Below are positions 39,625 to 47,333 of a stretch of 64,000 nucleotides of DNA, piece after piece. The DNA is from JABDJX01 sp039942715 (GTDB lineage: Bacteria > Pseudomonadota > Alphaproteobacteria > Rhodobacterales > Rhodobacteraceae). The notes under the pieces are model-generated. The model had not been told where the DNA came from. It made no database searches and saw only the letters and a program-made list of their open reading frames with translations. How positions within the stretch are numbered: the first letter of the stretch is position 1; every line of letters begins with the position of its first letter. The stretch lies in NCBI GenBank assembly GCA_039942715.1, contig JBDVBY010000007.1:434001-498000 (forward strand). Direction: 5' to 3'. The translations under genes and the position numbers were made by a program.

Positions 39625-41640
39625 ATGTCGGATCTTCGCAAGCTGATCATTGATGACACCGAGGTTGAGGTTGATCCAGCCCTGACCCTTATCCAAGCCT
39701 GCGAACAGGCTGGAATTGAAATCCCAAGGTTCTGTTATCACGAGCGGTTGTCCATCGCGGGCAACTGCCGGATGTGCCTTGTCGAAGTTGTCGGTGGTCC
39801 GCCAAAGCCTGCCGCGTCATGTGCGATGCAGGTCAAAGATTTGCGGCCCGGTCCCGAAGGGCAGCCGCCTATTGTGAAAACCAATTCGCCGATGGTCAAA
39901 AAGGCCCGCGAAGGGGTTATGGAGTTCTTGCTGATCAACCACCCGCTGGATTGCCCGATTTGCGATCAGGGCGGCGAATGCGATCTTCAGGATCAGGCGA
40001 TGGCATACGGCGTCGATTTTTCGCGTTACCGCGAACCAAAGCGTGCGAATGCGGCGATGGACCTTGGTCCACTGGTGGGCACCGCGATGACGCGCTGTAT
40101 TTCCTGCACGCGCTGTGTACGCTTTATCACTGAAGTTGCGGGCATGCCCGAGCTTGGCCAGACCGGCCGTGGTGAGGATGCTGAGATTACCTCTTATCTG
40201 GGCCAAACTTTGGACAGCGAACTTCAGGGAAACATCGTTGATTTGTGCCCCGTTGGCGCGCTCACCTCAAAGCCTTACGCGTTTAGTGCACGCCCATGGG
40301 AGCTGACCAAGACCGAAAGCATTGATGTCATGGACGCGCTTGGCTCAAACATTCGCGTCGATACCAAGGGCCGCGAAGTGATGCGGATCCTGCCGCGCAA
40401 CAATGACGGTGTGAACGAAGAGTGGCTGTCGGACAAATCGCGCTATGCGTGGGATGGTTTGCGCCGTCAGCGTTTGGACAAACCTTACATCCGCGAAAAC
40501 GGCAAACTGCGCGCTGCTGATTGGGGCGAAGCGCTTGGCGCGGCGGCAGCGGCGATGAAAGGGGCGAAAGTCTCTGGAGTCGTTGGTGATCTGGCCCCTG
40601 TTGAGGCGATCTATGCGCTCAAAGAGCTCATTGAAGGCCAAGGCGGCGTTGTTGAGTGCCGCACGGATGGCGCGAAACTGCCTGCCGGCAATCGCTCGGC
40701 TTATGTTGGCACCGCAGCGATTGAGGAACTCGACTCTGCTGAGGCGATTATGCTGATCGGCACCAATCCCCGCGCCGAAGCACCTGTTTTGAACGCGCGC
40801 ATCCGTAAGGCGTGGTCGAACGGCGCAAACGTCGGGCTGGTCGGTGAAGCTGTTGACCTGACCTATGAATATGCGCACCTGGGCACAGGGCGCGATGCGT
40901 TGCGCGGACTGATGGATATGTCGCCTGAAAAGGCACACGGCAAAAACACAGTCGTGATCATCGGGCAGGGCGCGTTGACGTCTGACGGTGGCAAGGGCGT
41001 TTTGGCCGATGCGATGGCTTATGCTGAAGCGACGAAATCGAAATTCTTGGTGCTGCACACAGCGGCAAGCCGCGTAGGCGCTTTGGATGTGGGCGCGGTG
41101 GCTTCTGAAAGTCTGGATGAGGTTCTGGGCACAGAGGTGGTCTACAACCTTGGTGCGGATGAAGTTGATATTCCGGACGGAGCGACGGTGATCTACCAAG
41201 GCAGCCATGGCGATCGCGGTGCACATCGCGCCGACATCATTTTGCCGTCGGCTGCATGGACCGAAGAAAACGGCTTGTTCGTCAACACCGAAGGGCGTCC
41301 GCAATTGGCGATGCGCGCTGGCTTCCCACCCGGTGAGGCGAAAGAAAACTGGGCGATCCTGCGGGCTTTGTCTGCCGAGTTGGATGCGACGTTGCCCTTT
41401 GACAGTATCGCGCAATTGCGTGCCAAACTTGTCGAAGCGGTTCCGCATCTGAAAGACATCGACCAAGTGCCTGAAAACGCTTGGGAGCCTGTCGAAGCGG
41501 CCGGTGACGGCTCGGGCGATTTTGCGCAAGCCGTGAGCGATCACTTCCTCACAAACCCAGTTTTGCGCGCCGCTCCTTTGATGGGCGAGTTGCAGGCAGG
41601 GGTGCGCGAGCGCAAGGCGGGCAAACTCGCGGCGGAATAA
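39625..41640 (+). CDS. nuoG: NADH-quinone oxidoreductase subunit G
   Basis: 671 residues, the short alphaproteobacterial/mitochondrial 75-kDa type. Cluster ligands are visible: N1b Cys37, Cys48, Cys51, Cys66; N5 His106, Cys110, Cys113, Cys119; N4 Cys158, Cys161, Cys164, Cys208. The N7 cysteines of E. coli-type NuoG are not evident. The C-terminal part is a molybdopterin-oxidoreductase-like domain without cofactor. A long minus-strand frame across it is a shadow. Confidence 0.98.
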   Translation: MSDLRKLIIDDTEVEVDPALTLIQACEQAGIEIPRFCYHERLSIAGNCRMCLVEVVGGPPKPAASCAMQVKDLRPGPEGQPPIVKTNSPMVKKAREGVMEFLLINHPLDCPICDQGGECDLQDQAMAYGVDFSRYREPKRANAAMDLGPLVGTAMTRCISCTRCVRFITEVAGMPELGQTGRGEDAEITSYLGQTLDSELQGNIVDLCPVGALTSKPYAFSARPWELTKTESIDVMDALGSNIRVDTKGREVMRILPRNNDGVNEEWLSDKSRYAWDGLRRQRLDKPYIRENGKLRAADWGEALGAAAAAMKGAKVSGVVGDLAPVEAIYALKELIEGQGGVVECRTDGAKLPAGNRSAYVGTAAIEELDSAEAIMLIGTNPRAEAPVLNARIRKAWSNGANVGLVGEAVDLTYEYAHLGTGRDALRGLMDMSPEKAHGKNTVVIIGQGALTSDGGKGVLADAMAYAEATKSKFLVLHTAASRVGALDVGAVASESLDEVLGTEVVYNLGADEVDIPDGATVIYQGSHGDRGAHRADIILPSAAWTEENGLFVNTEGRPQLAMRAGFPPGEAKENWAILRALSAELDATLPFDSIAQLRAKLVEAVPHLKDIDQVPENAWEPVEAAGDGSGDFAQAVSDHFLTNPVLRAAPLMGELQAGVRERKAGKLAAE

Positions 41641-41705
41641 GCGAAAAAAGCGGGCTCTTATGACCCCTAGGGGCTGGAACTTGCAGCAAAGATACGGTTT
41701 AGAAA

Positions 41706-41727
41706 GGGCGGACGGGATAGACCGCCC
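41706..41727 (+). other. Hairpin between nuoG and nuoH
   Basis: Stem GGGCGG/CCGCCC with a 10-base loop in the 111-bp nuoG-nuoH gap, 24 bp before nuoH. No T-run follows, so it is not a terminator; it may stabilise or process the mRNA. A CCCCTAGGGG palindrome lies about 40 bp before it. Confidence 0.35.
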
Positions 41728-41751
41728 AACAAAGCTTAAAAACGAGGGCAC

Positions 41752-42789
41752 ATGGCTGAGTTTCTGACAACACCTCTCGGCATCTTCGTGACGATTGCGG
41801 CGCAAGGATTGCTGATGGCGGTCTTCTTGCTGCTTTCTGCGTATTTCATTTTGTACGCCGACCGCAAAATCTGGGCCGCTGTTCAAATGCGACGCGGTCC
41901 GAACGTCGTGGGTGCATGGGGTTTGCTGCAATCGCTGGCCGATATGCTCAAACTTGTCCTCAAAGAGATCGTCATTCCCGCAGGCGCAGACCGGGCCGTG
42001 TTTCTGCTTGCGCCGCTTCTCAGCTTTACATTGGCGATGTTGGCCTGGGCTGTGATCCCGTTTAGCGACACAATGGTGCTGTCCAATATCAACGTTGCGA
42101 TCCTCTTCGTCTTCGCGATCTCCTCGCTAGAGGTCTATGGCGTGATTATGGGTGGTTGGGCGTCGAACTCGAAATATCCGTTTCTTGGCTCGCTGCGCTC
42201 TGCCGCACAAATGATCTCTTACGAAGTCTCGATCGGTTTGATCATCATCGGCATCATTATCTCGACAGGCTCGATGAACTTTGGCGCTATCGTCGGGGCG
42301 CAAGACGGCGCATACGGCTTCTTTAGCTGGTACTGGCTGCCGCACTTCCCGATGGTGTTCCTGTTCTTCATCAGCGCTTTGGCTGAAACAAACCGCCCAC
42401 CTTTCGATTTGCCAGAAGCGGAATCAGAGCTGGTCGCAGGCTATCAGGTTGAATACTCGTCCACACCGTTCCTGCTGTTTATGGCCGGGGAATATATCGC
42501 CATCTTCCTGATGTGTGCGCTTGTCACACTGCTGTTCTTTGGAGGCTGGCTAAGCCCGGTTCCGTTCCTGCCGGATAGCCCGCTTTGGATGGTCGCCAAA
42601 ATGGCGTTCTTCTTCTTCATCTTCGCAATGGTGAAAGCCATCGTGCCGCGCTACCGCTATGACCAGTTGATGCGTTTGGGCTGGAAATGGTTCCTGCCAT
42701 TCTCGCTGATCTGGGTTGTCTTTGTAGCCTTTGCGGCGAAATTTGAATTCTTCGGCGGGGCCTATGCTCGCTGGGCAATGGGAGGCTGA
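41752..42789 (+). CDS. nuoH: NADH-quinone oxidoreductase subunit H
   Basis: 345 residues with about eight membrane helices. Typical NuoH stretches are RKIWAAVQMRRGPNVVG near the N-terminus, EVSIGLIIIG and the acidic loop ETNRPPFDLPEAESELVAGY, which lines the quinone channel. ACGAGGGCAC precedes the ATG. The gene ends 2 bp before nuoI. Confidence 0.98.
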   Translation: MAEFLTTPLGIFVTIAAQGLLMAVFLLLSAYFILYADRKIWAAVQMRRGPNVVGAWGLLQSLADMLKLVLKEIVIPAGADRAVFLLAPLLSFTLAMLAWAVIPFSDTMVLSNINVAILFVFAISSLEVYGVIMGGWASNSKYPFLGSLRSAAQMISYEVSIGLIIIGIIISTGSMNFGAIVGAQDGAYGFFSWYWLPHFPMVFLFFISALAETNRPPFDLPEAESELVAGYQVEYSSTPFLLFMAGEYIAIFLMCALVTLLFFGGWLSPVPFLPDSPLWMVAKMAFFFFIFAMVKAIVPRYRYDQLMRLGWKWFLPFSLIWVVFVAFAAKFEFFGGAYARWAMGG

Positions 42790-42791
42790 TC

Positions 42792-43286
42792 ATGTCAACC
42801 ATCGACTGGAACCGCGCGGGCAAATACTTTCTGCTGCTCGACTTCCTTAAGGGCTTTAAGCTTGGGATGAAGTACTTTTTCGCCCCCAAGGCCACGTTGA
42901 ACTATCCCCACGAAAAAGGCCCGCTTTCCCCTCGTTTTCGCGGCGAACACGCGCTGCGTCGTTATCCCAACGGGGAAGAGCGTTGCATTGCCTGTAAACT
43001 GTGCGAAGCGGTGTGTCCGGCCCAGGCGATCACGATTGATGCCGAGCCGCGAGAGGATGGGTCGCGCCGAACCACGCGGTATGACATCGATATGACCAAA
43101 TGCATTTACTGCGGCTTCTGCCAAGAGGCTTGCCCGGTGGATGCGATTGTTGAAGGTCCGAACTTTGAATTCGCGACGGAAACCCGCGAAGAGCTGTTTT
43201 ATGACAAAGACAAACTGCTCGACAACGGCGAACGCTGGGAAGCCGAAATTGCCCGCAACCTAGAAATTGATGCACCTTACCGATGA
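42792..43286 (+). CDS. nuoI: NADH-quinone oxidoreductase subunit I
   Basis: 164 residues, 8Fe ferredoxin subunit. Two CxxCxxCxxxCP motifs: Cys65, 68, 71, 75 and Cys104, 107, 110, 114, which bind clusters N6a and N6b linking NuoG to NuoB. Its stop overlaps the ATG of the carboxymuconolactone-decarboxylase-like gene by four bases. Confidence 0.98.
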   Translation: MSTIDWNRAGKYFLLLDFLKGFKLGMKYFFAPKATLNYPHEKGPLSPRFRGEHALRRYPNGEERCIACKLCEAVCPAQAITIDAEPREDGSRRTTRYDIDMTKCIYCGFCQEACPVDAIVEGPNFEFATETREELFYDKDKLLDNGERWEAEIARNLEIDAPYR

Positions 43287-43687
43287 GCGAGCAAAATCCT
43301 TTTGAGGCCATGATGGCCATGGGTCAGGAATGGGCCAAGGCGGTGAACCCCGCCCTTGAGTCGTTCACACCCCAAGGGTTTGAAGCGCTTTGGCCGACCA
43401 TGCCGAAAGACATGATGGAAACCGTCATGGGCAAGGGGATGAATCCCGAAGGGTTGGACGCCAAGACAAAACTCTTGCTGACGCTGGGGGCGCTGACGAT
43501 GCTGGGCGCGCAGGCCGAAGCACAGATCAGAATGACCGTGCGCCATGCCATCGAGGCGGGTGCGACACATCAGGAAATCGCTGAAGCCATTGCAATGATG
43601 GGCGTTTTCGGCGGCATCCCTGCGATGAACAAAGCTATGGAACTGGCAAGCTCGGTGATGGACACCGGGTCAAAGGAGACGTCATGA
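43283..43687 (+). CDS. Carboxymuconolactone decarboxylase-like (AhpD-fold) protein lacking the CxxC motif
   Basis: 134 residues with the helical CMD core: LDAKTKLLLTLGALTMLG, then ETAxxH-like RHAIEAGATHQEIAEAI and a final hydrophobic helix GGIPAMNKAMELA. The redox CxxC pair of AhpD-type members is absent; there is no cysteine at all. It overlaps nuoI upstream and nuoJ downstream by four bases each, so it is translated within the complex I operon. The role is unknown; it cannot be an AhpD-type thiol reductase. Confidence 0.8.
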   Translation: MSEQNPFEAMMAMGQEWAKAVNPALESFTPQGFEALWPTMPKDMMETVMGKGMNPEGLDAKTKLLLTLGALTMLGAQAEAQIRMTVRHAIEAGATHQEIAEAIAMMGVFGGIPAMNKAMELASSVMDTGSKETS

Positions 43688-44298
43688 CACCCCTCGTTTT
43701 TGCCTTTTACCTCTTCGCGATATCCTGCATCGCAGGCGCGCTCTTTACGGTGATCAGCCGAAACCCGGTACACTCGGTGCTGTGGCTGATCCTGTCGTTC
43801 CTTTCAGCAGCGGGCCTGTTCGTTTTGCTCGGAGCCGAATTTGTCGCGATGCTTTTGATCATTGTGTACGTCGGCGCGGTCGCGGTTTTGTTCCTCTTTG
43901 TTGTGATGATGTTGGACGTGGATTTTGCCGAGCTCAAGGCAGAGATGGCGCGCTACATGCCGTTGGCCTTGTTGATCGGCGTGGTGATTTTGATGCAACT
44001 GGCGATGGCCTTTGGCGTGTGGACAACGGCTGAGGGCGTCTCAGTCGCTGCGGCCCCCGACGCGGTAGCAGGCGGCGGGGAGCACAACACCGATGCGCTT
44101 GGCCGCGTGCTGTACGACAAGTATTTCCTTTTGTTCCAACTCTCTGGCCTGATCCTTTTGGTCGCGATGGTCGGCGCAATTGTTTTGACACTGCGCCATC
44201 GCTCTCACGTCAAACGCCAGGACGTTTTGCAGCAAATGTACCGCGACCCGGGCGAGGCTTTGGTTATGCGCGACGTAAAACCGGGGCAGGGGCTGTAA
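43684..44298 (+). CDS. nuoJ: NADH-quinone oxidoreductase subunit J
   Basis: 204 residues with five membrane helices. Family features are NPVHSVLWLI near residue 27, LGAEFVAMLLIIVYVGAVAVLFLFVVMMLD (partly quoted: AEFVAMLLIIVYVGAVAVLF), containing the pi-bulge helix, and the C-terminal HVKRQ. ATG overlaps the upstream stop. The next gene starts 6 bp later. Confidence 0.97.
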   Translation: MTPLVFAFYLFAISCIAGALFTVISRNPVHSVLWLILSFLSAAGLFVLLGAEFVAMLLIIVYVGAVAVLFLFVVMMLDVDFAELKAEMARYMPLALLIGVVILMQLAMAFGVWTTAEGVSVAAAPDAVAGGGEHNTDALGRVLYDKYFLLFQLSGLILLVAMVGAIVLTLRHRSHVKRQDVLQQMYRDPGEALVMRDVKPGQGL

Positions 44299-44303
44299 CG
44301 CAG

Positions 44304-44786
44304 ATGAGCAAGGGGCACAGCATTTTCGGTTTCGTCTGCGGGGTTTTTGCCTTTGCAGCGCTGCCTGCGCAGGCAGTGACCTTGGCCGAGTGCGACCGGA
44401 CGATTTACATCAGCCATGGCGGCGAAAGCGATCATCGCGATCTGGGTGCGGGCCGTGTGGAATACGTAGAATGGTGGAGCCAAGAGGGCGTTTTCAACGA
44501 TATCGTCTTGGCCAACTGTGAAAGCGGGACATTCCTGCGCACGCGTGTCCGCGAAGCGCGCATTTCGGATCGTGCACCATTTGATGTTTCCAAGAAAACC
44601 CGAAAGCTGATCGATGTGGAACTTACCGCCAGTCCGGCGCTGTTTAGCTTTGAACGTCTGGCCGATGCGCTTAAGGGCACGGGCCGCGACATTGAAATCG
44701 CCCAGCTTGATGCCGAGCCTTGCGCTTGCGCCGCCCAATACCCCGCGCTTCGGGGCAGCAAAACACCTTTCGAGGACATCCAATGA
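44304..44786 (+). CDS. Secreted protein of unknown function between nuoJ and nuoK
   Basis: 160 residues. A signal peptide ends at about residue 24 (LPAQA|VTL). The mature part has four cysteines (AECDR, ANCES, EPCACA) and an HGGESDHRDLGAGRVEYVEWW stretch, quoted in part as GRVEYVEWW. Likely periplasmic. The stop overlaps the nuoK ATG by four bases. I do not recognise a family. Confidence 0.68.
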   Translation: MSKGHSIFGFVCGVFAFAALPAQAVTLAECDRTIYISHGGESDHRDLGAGRVEYVEWWSQEGVFNDIVLANCESGTFLRTRVREARISDRAPFDVSKKTRKLIDVELTASPALFSFERLADALKGTGRDIEIAQLDAEPCACAAQYPALRGSKTPFEDIQ

Positions 44787-45088
44787 TCGGACTTGAACAC
44801 TATCTCATCGTGGCCGCGACGCTGTTCGTGATTGGCATCTTCGGGATCTTTTTGAATCGCAAGAACGTGATCATCCTGCTGATGAGCATCGAGCTTATGC
44901 TGCTGGCGGTGAACATCAATCTGGTCGCCTTCTCGGCTTATCTGCACGACATCACAGGCCAGATTTTCACTCTGTTCGTTTTGACTGTTGCAGCCGCAGA
45001 GGCCGCGATTGGTCTTGCGATCCTTGTCTGTTTCTTCCGCAACCGTGGCACGATTGACGTTGAAGACGTCAACGTGATGAAGGGGTAG
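44783..45088 (+). CDS. nuoK: NADH-quinone oxidoreductase subunit K
   Basis: 101 residues from the ATG at 44783 (GLEHYLIVAATLFVIG); the frame is open upstream but within the previous gene. Three membrane helices with the conserved glutamates in MSIELMLLAVN and TVAAAEAAIGLAI used in proton translocation. Followed 4 bp later by a microprotein gene. Confidence 0.97.
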   Translation: MIGLEHYLIVAATLFVIGIFGIFLNRKNVIILLMSIELMLLAVNINLVAFSAYLHDITGQIFTLFVLTVAAAEAAIGLAILVCFFRNRGTIDVEDVNVMKG

Positions 45089-45092
45089 GGGT

Positions 45093-45203
45093 ATGGATAT
45101 CCTTTATTGGACGGGCGGTTTTGTCGTCGTGTGCATTGTGATCGCGATTGTTGTTTATCGTGGTGCCGTAAAAGATGTCTCCAAGACCAGAGACGAGGGT
45201 TAA
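45093..45203 (+). CDS. 36-residue single-span membrane microprotein between nuoK and nuoL
   Basis: ATG at 45093 with AAGGGG about 10 bases upstream; stop TAA three bases before nuoL. The product is MDILYWTGGFVVVCIVI followed by AIVVYRGAVKDVSKTRDEG: one membrane helix (about 7-23) and a charged tail. It exactly fills the gap between nuoK and nuoL with good spacing on both sides, which strongly suggests a real gene. Unidentified small frames have been reported in the R. capsulatus nuo operon. Possibly a complex I accessory subunit. Confidence 0.68.
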   Translation: MDILYWTGGFVVVCIVIAIVVYRGAVKDVSKTRDEG

Positions 45204-45206
45204 GAA

Positions 45207-47333
45207 ATGGAAACCATCATCCTCTTTGCCCCATTGGTTGGCGCGTTGATTTGCGGGTTTGGCTGGAAGTTTATCGGCGAGATGGCCGCGCAGTGGACCG
45301 CGACGGGCCTTTTGTTTCTCGCCGCATTCCTGAGCTGGGTCATCTTCCTGACGCTTGATCCGTTTGCGCATGAAAACGGCGTTTACACGGTGCAAGTTCT
45401 GACGTGGATCGAAAGTGGATCTCTGGCCACGGACTGGGCCATCCGGATGGACCGGCTGACGTCGATCATGCTGATCGTGATCACCACGGTTTCGGCCCTC
45501 GTGCATCTTTATAGCTTTGGCTACATGGCGCATGATGATAATTTTGACGACCAAAAAGAGAGCTATCGTCCTCGGTTCTTCGCCTATCTCAGCTTCTTTA
45601 CCTTTGCGATGTTGATGCTGGTGACCGCCGACAACCTTGTGCAGATGTTCTTTGGTTGGGAGGGTGTTGGCCTCGCCTCGTACCTGCTGATCGGGTTCTA
45701 TTTCCGCAAGCCATCTGCGAACGCGGCCGCGATCAAAGCCTTCGTCGTCAACCGCGTCGGTGACTTTGGTTTTGCGCTTGGTATCTTCGCGATCTTTATG
45801 ATGACGGACAGTATCAATTTCTCGGACATCTTCGCTGCTGCCCCTGAATTGGCGGAAAAAGAGATTACCTTCTTGTGGACGACTTGGCCCGCGATCGAGC
45901 TGATCTGCTTCTTGTTGTTCATCGGTGCGATGGGCAAATCGGCGCAGTTCTTGCTGCACACCTGGTTGCCCGACGCGATGGAAGGCCCGACACCTGTGTC
46001 GGCGCTGATCCACGCCGCGACCATGGTGACGGCAGGTGTTTTCCTGGTCTGTCGCATGTCGCCGCTGATGGAATTTGCCGATTGGACGCAAAACTTTATC
46101 GTCTGGGTCGGGCTGATCACCGCGTTTTTCGCCGCCACCGTGGGCCTTGTGCAAAACGACATCAAACGCGTCATCGCCTATTCTACTTGTTCTCAGCTTG
46201 GTTACATGTTCGTCGCCGCTGGCGTTGGCGTCTATTCGGTCGCGATGTTCCACCTGCTGACACATGCGTTCTTCAAAGCGATGCTGTTCCTTGGGGCCGG
46301 ATCGGTCATTCACGGGATGCATCACGAGCAAGACATGCGAAACTATGGTGGTTTGCGTCACAAGCTGCCCAAAACGTTTTGGGCGATGATGATCGGCACG
46401 CTGGCAATCACAGGTGTTGGCATTCCGCTGCTTTACCTTGGCTTCCCCGTTGGATTTGCCGGATTTGTCTCAAAAGACGCGATCATTGAGTCCGCCTTTG
46501 CAGCCGGCACCGATGCGTCGATGGTGGCCTTCTGGGGCCTTGTGCTCGCGGCTCTTTTCACCAGTTTTTACAGCTGGCGCCTTATGTTTCTGACATTTTA
46601 TGGCGAGCCGCGCGGCGACAAACACACCCATGAGCACGCCCACGAAAGTCCGAACACAATGCTGATCCCGCTTGGTGTTTTGGCGATTGGTGCGGTGTTC
46701 TCTGGCATGGTGTTCTACAAGCCATTCTTTGGGAGCGACGCTTCGGTCGACAAGTTCTTTGGCAACATCAAAGCGGAAGAGCACGCAGTTTACGTTGATC
46801 CAGTGCAACCGTTGATGCTGGGCGCGGCACACGCTGCGGGCGATGAAGCCAAAGACGAAGACCATGCGCGCCACCAGACACCGGGGCATGGCGGCATCTT
46901 TATTGCTGATGACAACCACGTGTTGCATGACGCGCATTATGTGCCGACGTGGGTCAAAGTCTCGCCGTTTATTGCGATGCTGCTTGGATTTCTCACGGCG
47001 TTTCAGTTTTACATTCGTCGCCCGGATTTACCCGGCAAGTTGGCCGAGAACCAAGCCGTGCTTTACCGGTTCCTTCTGAATAAATGGTACGTCGATGAGA
47101 TTTACGATTTCCTATTCGTCAAACCGGCGATGTGGCTGGGCAGGTTCCTTTGGAAAAAGGGCGATGGTTCGGTGATTGATGGCGGATTGAACGGGCTTGC
47201 GATGGGCGTTGTGCCGTTCTTTACGCGCCTCGCAGGGCGTGCGCAGTCCGGCTATATCTTTACTTACGCTTTCACCATGGTTCTGGGAATTCTCGCGCTT
47301 GTGACATGGGTGTCGATTGGGGGGGGCAATTAA
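45207..47333 (+). CDS. nuoL: NADH-quinone oxidoreductase subunit L
   Basis: 708 residues, antiporter-like distal subunit with about 15 membrane helices and the long lateral helix toward the C-terminus. Core features are FFGWEGVGLASYLLIGF (key glutamate), AMGKSAQFLLHTWLPDAMEGPTPVSALIHAATMV (quoted in part: KSAQFLLHTWLPDAMEG) and HAFFKAMLFLGAG. A histidine-rich loop (HTHEHAHES, then DHARHQTPGHGG) near residues 475-560 is notable. Stop adjoins the nuoM ATG. Confidence 0.98.
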   Translation: METIILFAPLVGALICGFGWKFIGEMAAQWTATGLLFLAAFLSWVIFLTLDPFAHENGVYTVQVLTWIESGSLATDWAIRMDRLTSIMLIVITTVSALVHLYSFGYMAHDDNFDDQKESYRPRFFAYLSFFTFAMLMLVTADNLVQMFFGWEGVGLASYLLIGFYFRKPSANAAAIKAFVVNRVGDFGFALGIFAIFMMTDSINFSDIFAAAPELAEKEITFLWTTWPAIELICFLLFIGAMGKSAQFLLHTWLPDAMEGPTPVSALIHAATMVTAGVFLVCRMSPLMEFADWTQNFIVWVGLITAFFAATVGLVQNDIKRVIAYSTCSQLGYMFVAAGVGVYSVAMFHLLTHAFFKAMLFLGAGSVIHGMHHEQDMRNYGGLRHKLPKTFWAMMIGTLAITGVGIPLLYLGFPVGFAGFVSKDAIIESAFAAGTDASMVAFWGLVLAALFTSFYSWRLMFLTFYGEPRGDKHTHEHAHESPNTMLIPLGVLAIGAVFSGMVFYKPFFGSDASVDKFFGNIKAEEHAVYVDPVQPLMLGAAHAAGDEAKDEDHARHQTPGHGGIFIADDNHVLHDAHYVPTWVKVSPFIAMLLGFLTAFQFYIRRPDLPGKLAENQAVLYRFLLNKWYVDEIYDFLFVKPAMWLGRFLWKKGDGSVIDGGLNGLAMGVVPFFTRLAGRAQSGYIFTYAFTMVLGILALVTWVSIGGGN

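Noticed and set aside
40345..41931. 528-codon open frame opposite nuoG
   Set aside because: Rich in Arg, His and Gln, as expected from an antisense frame of a GC-rich gene; it also runs into nuoH.
45069..46361. 430-codon open frame opposite nuoL
   Set aside because: Antisense shadow of a conserved gene with highly charged, repeat-like composition.
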